Positions 1 through 5,316 of a stretch of 5,316 nucleotides of DNA are shown here, piece after piece. The stretch spans positions 1 through 5,316 of the forward strand of contig JASHTU010000090.1 in assembly GCA_030040395.1 (NCBI GenBank). Direction: 5' to 3'. Both the position numbers and the translations under genes were made by a program. Every line of letters begins with the position of its first letter. Position 1 is the first letter of the stretch. This stretch comes from Acidobacteriaceae bacterium (GTDB taxonomy: Bacteria; Acidobacteriota; Terriglobia; Terriglobales; Acidobacteriaceae). The notes under the pieces are model-generated. The model was not told where the DNA came from. It was given only the letters and a program-made list of their open reading frames with translations, and did not search any database.

Positions 1-16
1 ACACGGGAGGTTCCCT

Positions 17-1858
17 ATGCCCGGCTTATCCGCTTCTGAAGCCGACAACCAACCGGAACTGACAACTGTAGAAGAAGGACAATTCGGCATTGCGCTGGAA
101 CCTCAGGCGGTCAAGATCTGCATTTATGCCCTGCTGGTGGGCCTGATCGGCGGCCTCGTGGCTCAGGGCTTGCTGGAACTGATCTACTTCTTCACAAATC
201 TCTTCTTCTATGGCCGCATCTCATTCGCTATCAGTTACCCGGCACACAATCATCTGCACCTCTGGGTTCTTCTAATCCCGCCCATCGGCGGGTTGGTGGT
301 TGGCCTGCTCATCTACTTTTTTGAGCCGACGTTGAAAGGCCACGGCATTCCTGAAGCCATGGAAGCGGTGCTTTTCGGCCACAGCCGCATGCGTCTTCGC
401 GTGGCGATTCTAAAGCCCCTGGCGACAGCACTGGCCATCGGCACCGGCGGCCCGTTTGGCGCGGAGGGGCCGATCATCCAGACCGGTGGAGCGTGCGGTT
501 CGCTGCTGGGGCAGGCGCTGGGGTTGAGCCCGTACTATCGGCGCGTGCTCCTCGCTTCAGGCGCAGCCGCTGGCATGGCGGCGACTTTTACCGCCCCTCT
601 GGCGGGCATTCTGGTGGCGGTGGAATTACTGCTTTTCGAGATGCGCGCGCGGTCTTTTATCCCCGTTGCGCTGGCCTCTGCAGTAGCCACGGGCGTGCGT
701 GTCTATTTTGTCGGCTGGGCGCCGCTGTTTCCTACTCCGGAATTCAAAATCACAGGTACGAACGAATTATGGCTCTTTGCGGTGCTCGGCCTGCTGATGG
801 GAGTGGTGGGAATCGTCATGATCCGCGTGCTCTCCTGGCTCGAGGACTTCTTCGACAATCTTCCCATTAAATATGCCGCGATCTGGTGCCCCGCCATCGG
901 AGCGCTCATTCTGGGCATCATCGGCTACTTCTGCCCCCAGGTTTTCGGCACCAGCTACGATACGATCCGCGACATGCTGAACGACCGGCTTACGATGGGC
1001 AGCCTTCTGGGAATCGGCTTCGCGAAGTTCTGGGCTTTGGTGATCTCGCTGGGTTCAGGGACAACGGGCGGAGTATTTGCTCCCTCTCTGGTCGTCGGCG
1101 GCGGTCTCGGCGCTGCCTTCGCGGTCGGATGCCGGCATATCTTTCCGCACCTGGTCAGCGATCCGGCGTTCTACTCTCTCGTGGCCATGGCGGGCGTGTT
1201 CGGGTGCATTGCCCGCGCGCCTTTTACCAGCATCGTGTTCCTGCTGGAACTAAGCCACAATCCGAATTCGCTGTTACCCCTGATTGTTTGCGTGATGATC
1301 GCGGACGGGGTGGTGCGGCTGTTCAGCCGCGACTCGATTATGACCGTCAAGCTGGTGAAGCGCGGCCTGATCGTGCTGCAAGACTACTCGGTGCCGGTCT
1401 TAATGCGGGCGCGCATTGACCAGGTAATGCGCAAGGAATTCCTGGTTCTCGGCGGCGACGAGGAGCTTCGCGCAGTGCTTCGGAAACTTGCGCCGACCCA
1501 TCTCGATTTCATCCCGATTGTCGGTCAAGATGGGATTTTGATCGGTATCGTGGAGGCGCACGATCTATTGCGCATTGAACCTCCCGATCACCATTTCACG
1601 ATGAAGGAGTTAGCGCATCAGGATTACGTACTGGCGTTTCCCGGCGAGACGGTGGACCGGGTGCATCGCAACATGATGCTCAAAAACGCGGAGAATGTCG
1701 TAGTGGTGAAGTCAAACCGCGATTTGCACCCGGTAGGAGTTGTGCGCGCCAATGACATCCTGCAACTGCGGCGTTGGCTGCTGGTGGAAGAGACTGGAGA
1801 AATGCGGCGGGAAACTCTGGACAAGCCGCCGGAGAGCCCCAGCTTCAAACTCGGTTAG
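17..1858 (+). CDS. ClC-family voltage-gated-type chloride channel/H+ antiporter with C-terminal CBS pair
   Basis: This 613-residue inner-membrane protein has a full ClC transport core (about residues 30-450) followed by two CBS domains (about 465-520 and 530-585). The ClC anion-path motifs are visible in order: GHGIP at 108-112, GAEGP at 148-152 with the gating glutamate E150, an FEMR segment with E208 at the place of the internal proton glutamate (E203 of E. coli ClC-ec1), and GGVFAP at 351-356. Retention of both glutamates suggests Cl-/H+ exchange rather than a pure channel (inference). Two pore positions differ from ClC-ec1: H109 replaces Ser107, and M442 sits where the pore-lining Tyr445 is expected. 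CBS domains in this family usually bind adenine nucleotides and may tune transport. The start is supported by GGGAGG at 5-10, six bases before the ATG. The N-terminal 28 residues are acidic and probably cytoplasmic. It is transcribed in the same direction as the sulfur genes, but a 282-base or longer gap with its own promoter-like box argues for separate control. Confidence 0.95.
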   Translation: MPGLSASEADNQPELTTVEEGQFGIALEPQAVKICIYALLVGLIGGLVAQGLLELIYFFTNLFFYGRISFAISYPAHNHLHLWVLLIPPIGGLVVGLLIYFFEPTLKGHGIPEAMEAVLFGHSRMRLRVAILKPLATALAIGTGGPFGAEGPIIQTGGACGSLLGQALGLSPYYRRVLLASGAAAGMAATFTAPLAGILVAVELLLFEMRARSFIPVALASAVATGVRVYFVGWAPLFPTPEFKITGTNELWLFAVLGLLMGVVGIVMIRVLSWLEDFFDNLPIKYAAIWCPAIGALILGIIGYFCPQVFGTSYDTIRDMLNDRLTMGSLLGIGFAKFWALVISLGSGTTGGVFAPSLVVGGGLGAAFAVGCRHIFPHLVSDPAFYSLVAMAGVFGCIARAPFTSIVFLLELSHNPNSLLPLIVCVMIADGVVRLFSRDSIMTVKLVKRGLIVLQDYSVPVLMRARIDQVMRKEFLVLGGDEELRAVLRKLAPTHLDFIPIVGQDGILIGIVEAHDLLRIEPPDHHFTMKELAHQDYVLAFPGETVDRVHRNMMLKNAENVVVVKSNRDLHPVGVVRANDILQLRRWLLVEETGEMRRETLDKPPESPSFKLG

Positions 1859-1980
1859 CGCGACAGGCCGAGGGTCACTGCACTATACTATCGGAAATCG
1901 TCGCATTTGCGAGGATCGATTTTTCCAGTTACCTTTGTATTGGCCACCGATGCAATTCGATTATTGCGCGGCTGTCAAAT

Positions 1981-1986
1981 TATAAT
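1981..1986 (+). promoter_or_regulatory. Candidate -10 box upstream of the cysteine synthase leader
   Basis: A perfect TATAAT lies in an AT-rich island (about 1975-2015) within otherwise GC-rich DNA, and is centred in the 10-base palindrome AATTATAATT (1978-1987). No good -35 box sits at 17 bases. TTATTG at 1961-1966 is 14 bases away and too close, and CTGTCA at 1972-1977 would instead pair with TATTTG at 1996-2001. Transcription from here would start near 1993 and give a leader of about 150-200 nt before the cysteine synthase, containing the 9-codon ORF. The consensus hexamer and the AT island are seen directly; promoter function is inferred. Confidence 0.4.
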
Positions 1987-2028
1987 TGGATCGAGTATTT
2001 GATTAATTATTTGAAGAGCAGCCGCGAA

Positions 2029-2033
2029 AAGGG
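2029..2033 (+). promoter_or_regulatory. Shine-Dalgarno of the 9-codon leader ORF
   Basis: AAGGG (within AAAAGGGA, 2027-2034) ends nine bases before the ATG at 2043. It is the best ribosome binding site in the leader region and clearly stronger than anything preceding the possible cysteine synthase starts at 2141, 2180 and 2192. That contrast is the main reason for taking the short ORF seriously. Confidence 0.45.
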
Positions 2034-2042
2034 ATTGTACTT

Positions 2043-2072
2043 ATGCGTAATGTTTCCCGGCGATGTAGATAG
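2043..2072 (+). CDS. Candidate leader peptide MRNVSRRCR upstream of the cysteine synthase
   Basis: A 9-codon ORF (MRNVSRRCR, TAG stop) starts nine bases after a good AAGGG ribosome binding site and about 50 bases after the putative transcription start. It ends 68 bases before the earliest cysteine synthase ATG and 119 bases before the preferred one. The peptide is Arg-rich with a Cys at position 8, directly before the last sense codon. Short Cys-containing leader peptides that sense cysteine supply are known upstream of sulfur-assimilation operons in actinobacteria, mostly with poly-Cys tracts. Here there is a single Cys flanked by Arg codons (CGG CGA TGT AGA), so stalling at Cys or at Arg is possible. 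The link to cysteine is inferred from position and content. An ORF of this size can occur by chance, and no clear terminator or anti-terminator is visible downstream. Confidence 0.45.
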   Translation: MRNVSRRCR

Positions 2073-2191
2073 TGCTGTTCAGGAGCCGAATTGCGCACCT
2101 CTGCCGCCGCTCTCCCAGAGTTTCGGAAAAATGATCTTGAATGCTTGAATGGCCAAGAGCTGATGCTCATAAAGCCGAGATGCATACCACG

Positions 2192-3145
2192 ATGGAGCAC
2201 CAAACGCGGGTTTACGAAAACGTATTTGAAATGATGCCGAGCGAGGAGAACCCCACTCCGCTTGTGCGCATCAACCGGCTGAATGTTCATGCGGAGTTCC
2301 CTCTCTACGCGAAGCTTGAATGGATGAACCCCTTCGGCTCGGTGAAGGACCGCGCTGCCTGGGAGCTGTTGCGCGACCTCGAAGAACGCGGCAAACTGAA
2401 CAATGGCCGCGGTCTCGTCGAACCAACCTCAGGCAATACCGGCATCAGCCTGGCCGCTTTGGCGCGCGCGCGCGGACATCGTCTCCTGGCCATTGTGCCG
2501 AACAAGGTTCCACACGAAAAGAAGGTGCTGTTGAAGATCGCCGGCGCCGATCTGGAGATCGTCTCCGACGAACTGTGCCCTGCGCCTGGCTTGGGCGACG
2601 GCTCGATCAATCTGGCCAAAACCTACGCCAAAGCACAGAGCCACAAATACGTCATGCCCAATCAGTATGAAAACGAGAACAACGTCGAGGCGCACATCAA
2701 AACCACGGGTCCCGAGATATGGAAGCAGACGAAAGGCCGCATCACACATTTGTTTACCTCGCTGGGCACCTGCGGCACCGTGACGGGCGTGGGTCGGTTT
2801 CTGCGTACAAAGAATCCGAAGATCAGAATCGTCGCCGTGCAGCCCACCGAGGGTCACGACGTGCCCGGCTTGCGCAATGTTTCCCAGCTTGAGGTTTCCA
2901 AGCTCTTCGATCCTTCGCTCGTCGACGACATACTCGAACTGGATTTCAACCTCGCCTACACTCGCGCGTTGGACCTATGCCAAAATGAAGGCTTGCTGGC
3001 CGGTCCGAGCTCGGGCCTGATTCTTGAGGGCGCCTTGCAGATCGCCGCCCGCGATCAGCGTGGATTCGGCGTCATGATCTTCCCGGACAACATCTTCAAA
3101 TACACTTCCAACATGATCAAGCATATCCCGGGCCTCGAACCCTAA
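2192..3145 (+). CDS. cysM: PLP-dependent cysteine synthase (CysM/CysK type)
   Basis: It catalyses the last step of cysteine synthesis in the cytoplasm, replacing the acyl group of activated serine with sulfide, or in CysM enzymes also thiosulfate. Counting from ATG 2192 (317 residues; E. coli CysM is about 303), the fold-type II motifs are K52 in GSVKDR (PLP Schiff base), PTSGNTG at 78-84 (substrate loop), GTCGT at 192-196 (PLP phosphate loop) and GPSSG at 271-275 (pyridine-ring Ser). The stretch TTGPEIW through GRITH and GVGRFLR resembles E. coli CysM closely as I remember it. The position matching the phosphoserine-binding Arg of mycobacterial CysM appears to be Thr219, so O-acetylserine is the more likely acceptor. 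The reading frame is open from ATG 2141, and ATG 2180 is another option. I chose 2192 because the family N-terminus (YEN...NPTPLVR) begins soon after and the upstream residues look non-conserved; no start has a strong ribosome binding site. The sulfurtransferase follows after 20 bases, suggesting one transcript. The exact subtype, and so the symbol, is moderately sure. Confidence 0.9.
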   Translation: MEHQTRVYENVFEMMPSEENPTPLVRINRLNVHAEFPLYAKLEWMNPFGSVKDRAAWELLRDLEERGKLNNGRGLVEPTSGNTGISLAALARARGHRLLAIVPNKVPHEKKVLLKIAGADLEIVSDELCPAPGLGDGSINLAKTYAKAQSHKYVMPNQYENENNVEAHIKTTGPEIWKQTKGRITHLFTSLGTCGTVTGVGRFLRTKNPKIRIVAVQPTEGHDVPGLRNVSQLEVSKLFDPSLVDDILELDFNLAYTRALDLCQNEGLLAGPSSGLILEGALQIAARDQRGFGVMIFPDNIFKYTSNMIKHIPGLEP

Positions 3146-3165
3146 CACACAAAGGTGACAACCCT

Positions 3166-4011
3166 ATGACTGAATACGCGCATCCCGAAGTCCTGGTCGA
3201 CACCGACTGGGTAAAGCAGAATCTCGGAAAACCCGGGATCAAACTTGTTGAGGTCGATGTGGACACGAAAGCGTACGACGCGGGCCACATCGCGGGCTCA
3301 GTCGGCTTCAACTGGCAGAGCCAGCTTCAGGACCAGGTCCGCCGCGACATCATCAGCAAGCAAGAATTCGAAAAACTGCTGAGCGCGGCGGGCGTCTCTC
3401 CCAGCGACACGGTGATCCTGTACGGCGACAACAACAACTGGTTTGCCTCTTACGCTTTCTGGCTGTTCAAAATGTACGGCCACCAAGATGTGCGGCTGAT
3501 GAATGGAGGCCGCGTGAAGTGGCTCAACGAATCTGATAAGGAGCTGACCGCGGAGCCGACGAAGATCACTCCGACGCAGTACCGCGCCAGCGAGCCGGAT
3601 CTGAGCTTGCGCACCCTGCTTCCCGAAGTGCTGAAGGTGCAAACGGAAAAGCGTCACAACCTGGTTGACGTGCGCAGCCCCGATGAATTCACGGGCAAGG
3701 TCATCGCGCCTCCCGGCATGACCGAAACGGCGCAGCGCGGCGGCCATATTCCCGGGGCCAAAAGCATTCCCTGGAGCACGGCGGCCAACCCCGACGGCAC
3801 CTTTAAGTCAGCCGACGAGTTGCGTAAGATCTATTTGGAGGAAAAGGGCGTGGATCCCCAAAAAGACACTATCGCCTACTGCCGAATCGGCGAGCGGTCG
3901 AGCCACACATGGGTTGTGCTCAAATATCTGCTTGGCCTGCCGAACGTAAAGAATTACGACGGGAGCTGGACCGAATACGGCAGCATCGTCGGCGCGCCTA
4001 TTGAAAAGTGA
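3166..4011 (+). CDS. Thiosulfate sulfurtransferase (two-domain rhodanese, mycobacterial CysA type)
   Basis: This 281-residue cytoplasmic protein has two rhodanese domains. The N-terminal one (about 8-125) contains DxxAYDAGHIAGS and the segment YGDNNNWFAS, which has no Cys at the active-loop position and so is structural. The C-terminal one (about 150-278) carries DVRSPDEF, RGGHIPGA and the active loop CRIGERS (239-245), where C239 would take the sulfane sulfur. The ending NYDGSWTEYG is characteristic. The overall match is to the mycobacterial CysA thiosulfate sulfurtransferases rather than to mercaptopyruvate enzymes of the SseA type, although family boundaries are soft and the natural donor is not proven by sequence. 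It has no signal peptide. The start is supported by AAAGGTGA at 3151-3158, seven bases before the ATG. Tight spacing behind the cysteine synthase suggests co-transcription and a role in thiosulfate or persulfide supply for cysteine synthesis. The name CysA is also used for the sulfate ABC-transporter ATPase, which this is not. Confidence 0.95.
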   Translation: MTEYAHPEVLVDTDWVKQNLGKPGIKLVEVDVDTKAYDAGHIAGSVGFNWQSQLQDQVRRDIISKQEFEKLLSAAGVSPSDTVILYGDNNNWFASYAFWLFKMYGHQDVRLMNGGRVKWLNESDKELTAEPTKITPTQYRASEPDLSLRTLLPEVLKVQTEKRHNLVDVRSPDEFTGKVIAPPGMTETAQRGGHIPGAKSIPWSTAANPDGTFKSADELRKIYLEEKGVDPQKDTIAYCRIGERSSHTWVVLKYLLGLPNVKNYDGSWTEYGSIVGAPIEK

Positions 4012-4263
4012 GATTCGGAGGCCACCGCCCGTTCTGGAGCGCCCGCGCGATCTGCCTGGGAACGCACGGGCAATCTGGATCTACGCGCAATTTCTGTACC
4101 GTGGACGGTGATCGTCGAAGCGGAATGTCCTCTCTTTCCATATCGCACGAACTGTGAGAGTCCCTGATGGCGGAGATCCTTTCTCGGGGATTTCGATTGG
4201 CGAGTTTCGGCGGCGAGTTGCGGCTTCCATAACCAAGGAAACGTTGCAACGGAAGACAACACG

Positions 4264-4797
4264 ATGGGAATTCAAATAGGCGCAAAACCGGATAGCGGAT
4301 TCGACGACCCGATCGGAATGTTGAAGGATTGTCATCGCAGGATCGAGCGCTTCCTGAAAATCCTTTGCGTGGTGGCAGACCGAGCTCAAGGTAGAGCTTT
4401 AACTGACGAGGAAACTGTCGCCGTGAAGGCGGCGCTCCAATACTTTCGGGAGGGGGGTACGCGGCACAATGCCGACGAAGAAGAATCCCTCTTTCCCAGG
4501 CTTCGCGCAGAATCAGCGACCGACCAGCAAAAGGAGCTGGCCAGACTGGAGAACGACCATCGCTGCGCCGACCACCTACATAGCCAAATCGAGAATTTCT
4601 ACTCAGCGTGGATTTCAACAGGCCAGCTGAACCCGAGCGACGGAGAGCGGCTTCGATCGGCCGCGGAGCAGCTCAAGCATCTTTACGATGAACATATTCA
4701 GGCGGAAGAAACGATGGTCTTCCCGTATGCCGTGCAGAGGCTCGATACCAGAGCCATAGCCGCCATTGGCTTGGAATTTCGCGCCAGACGGGCATGA
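4264..4797 (+). CDS. Hemerythrin HHE cation-binding domain protein
   Basis: This 177-residue soluble, mostly helical protein has one HHE domain filling most of its length. The likely di-iron ligands are H24 (in DCHRRIE), H68 and E72 (HxxxE in RHNADEEE), H99 and/or H104 (in NDHRCADHLH), and H144 and E148 (HxxxE in DEHIQAEE). This gives the five-His, two-carboxylate set of hemerythrins. Family roles include O2 or NO sensing or binding, iron handling and repair of nitrosative or oxidative damage; nothing here decides between them. C23, next to H24, as well as C35 and C101 could be redox-reactive (inference). The start is supported by GGAAGA at 4251-4256, seven bases before the ATG. It lies 252 bases after the sulfurtransferase, so it probably has its own promoter, although I could not identify a convincing one. 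It is convergent with the PilZ-like gene on the other strand. Confidence 0.88.
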   Translation: MGIQIGAKPDSGFDDPIGMLKDCHRRIERFLKILCVVADRAQGRALTDEETVAVKAALQYFREGGTRHNADEEESLFPRLRAESATDQQKELARLENDHRCADHLHSQIENFYSAWISTGQLNPSDGERLRSAAEQLKHLYDEHIQAEETMVFPYAVQRLDTRAIAAIGLEFRARRA

Positions 4798-4941
4798 ATA
4801 CAATTCAGTCGTGAACGGCCGGTTCGCACCCCACAATGGCCAAATTTGAATCGAAAACGCTCTAAGTCCTCCCCTTTCAGAGTCTTGCCTTCGAATGAAT
4901 CTTTCCGCAGACTGCGAAGCCTCAGTCCTGAGCAGGCTCCG

Positions 4942-4974
4942 GGTGAGGGTTTTGGCGCTTAGCGCGTGCTCACC
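4942..4974. repeat. Nested inverted repeats at the end of the PilZ-like gene
   Basis: GGTGAG (4942-4947) pairs with CTCACC (4969-4974) and encloses a second inverted repeat, GCGC-TTA-GCGC (4955-4965), which includes the minus-strand stop codon. It lies on the minus-strand gene's 3' side, between convergent genes, where a terminator would be expected. No T-run follows on either strand, so it is not a standard intrinsic terminator. Arm lengths are short and chance is possible. Confidence 0.3.
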
Positions 4975-5316
4975 GGGACGGTGGACGCGGCGAACTTGAA
5001 CGCGGGGCCGGTTTCGTCGGCTTCGTCTTCGGCTGGCGGCGAGGCCCCGCGCCGGCGGTGGGGCGGGCTGGCCGGATTTGGCGCTTCGCGGGCCGAGGGT
5101 TTGATGGCGGGATCGGGCTTGGGCTGCTGCGCGCGCTTGAACTGCTTGCTCACAGCCAACCCCTGCTGCTGATATGAGGATCCAATCGAAACGCCATACA
5201 CCTTTTCCGGTTCGGCGGACATTTTGAAGTAATTTACCCTTCCCACAAATTGATTGTCCTCCAAGAGGATGGGCATTCGACTCGCCCGCACTTCGAGCAC
5301 GATTCGAGTTCCGGGG
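4959..5316 (-). CDS. C-terminal part of a probable PilZ-domain protein (partial, runs off the right edge)
   Basis: The minus-strand frame is open from the window edge to a TAA at 4961-4959, so only the C-terminal 118 or so residues are present and the start lies beyond 5316. An internal GTG at 5300 is not a credible start because the frame and the domain continue upstream. The visible beginning, PGTRIVLEV, then VGRVNYFK and YGVSIG, matches the last strands of a PilZ domain (cyclic-di-GMP receptor fold): a PG-turn beta strand, a GRV strand and a GV strand. The RxxxR and D/NxSxxG ligand motifs would be upstream and cannot be checked. After about residue 55 the chain becomes a low-complexity tail rich in Pro, Ala, Lys, Arg and Glu, and so is probably disordered. 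PilZ identity is moderately sure, and c-di-GMP binding is unknown. Confidence 0.6.
   Translation of the reverse strand, partial: PGTRIVLEVRASRMPILLEDNQFVGRVNYFKMSAEPEKVYGVSIGSSYQQQGLAVSKQFKRAQQPKPDPAIKPSAREAPNPASPPHRRRGASPPAEDEADETGPAFKFAASTVPVSTR

Noticed and set aside
1859..2140. Known riboswitch (for example SAM-type) in the cysteine synthase leader
   Set aside because: I could not recognise the conserved core of any known sulfur-related riboswitch, and the stems visible are short.
1774..2148. Plus-strand 124-codon frame covering the end of the ClC gene and the leader region
   Set aside because: It starts inside the ClC coding sequence in another frame, has no ribosome binding site or recognisable motif, and covers the promoter-like region.
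2003..2290. Minus-strand 95-codon frame over the cysteine synthase leader and start
   Set aside because: No domain or credible ribosome binding site was seen, and it runs antisense through conserved cysteine synthase sequence.
4027..4071. GCCCGT (4027-4032) and ACGGGC (4066-4071) as a terminator after the sulfurtransferase
   Set aside because: The arms pair perfectly but the loop is 33 bases and no T-run follows, so it does not fit an intrinsic terminator.
3998..4618. Long minus-strand open frame (206 codons) across the sulfurtransferase-hemerythrin gap and the start of the hemerythrin gene
   Set aside because: It overlaps a well-supported hemerythrin gene, and its translation is Arg/Ser/Pro-rich with no recognisable domain. 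It is a shadow frame of GC-rich DNA.
4910..4938. CGCAG-A-CTGCG and CTCAG-TC-CTGAG repeats between the convergent genes as a bidirectional terminator
   Set aside because: The loops are too short or the alternative stems exclude each other, and no T-run follows on either strand.
4966..5172. Plus-strand 68-codon frame opposite the PilZ-like tail
   Set aside because: It is the antisense of a low-complexity GC-rich coding region and has no motif of its own.

Overview
The window is a bacterial chromosomal segment of moderately high GC. It carries four complete protein genes on the plus strand, one gene entering from the right on the minus strand, and one candidate 9-codon leader ORF. The style of the proteins (CBS-tailed ClC with a GHGIP filter, mycobacterial CysA-like sulfurtransferase, stand-alone HHE protein, PilZ-like protein with a disordered tail) suggests an environmental bacterium, possibly an acidobacterium. 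That placement is an impression from protein style, not a computed result. No mobile element, CRISPR array, rRNA or tRNA is visible.

Layout: (1) 17-1858, a ClC-family chloride channel/antiporter with two C-terminal CBS domains. (2) 1859-2191, a long leader region with a consensus -10 box (TATAAT at 1981-1986) and a well-spaced Shine-Dalgarno followed by a 9-codon ORF (2043-2072, MRNVSRRCR). (3) 2192-3145, a CysM/CysK-type PLP-dependent cysteine synthase, followed after 20 bases by (4) 3166-4011, a two-domain rhodanese of the mycobacterial CysA thiosulfate sulfurtransferase type. (5) 4264-4797, a hemerythrin HHE-domain protein. (6) 4959-5316 on the minus strand, the C-terminal part of a probable PilZ-domain protein, convergent with the hemerythrin gene.

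The core is a two-gene sulfur unit. A CysM-like synthase can in principle take sulfide or thiosulfate as sulfur donor, and the sulfurtransferase next to it handles thiosulfate sulfane sulfur, so the pair looks like a cysteine/thiosulfate assimilation operon. The most interesting item is the tiny Cys-containing ORF in its leader, which fits the logic of a cysteine-responsive leader peptide (translational attenuation). This is inference and needs comparative or expression evidence. The second notable item is the ClC protein: it keeps both transport glutamates but has His in place of the selectivity-filter Ser and Met in place of the usual central Tyr.
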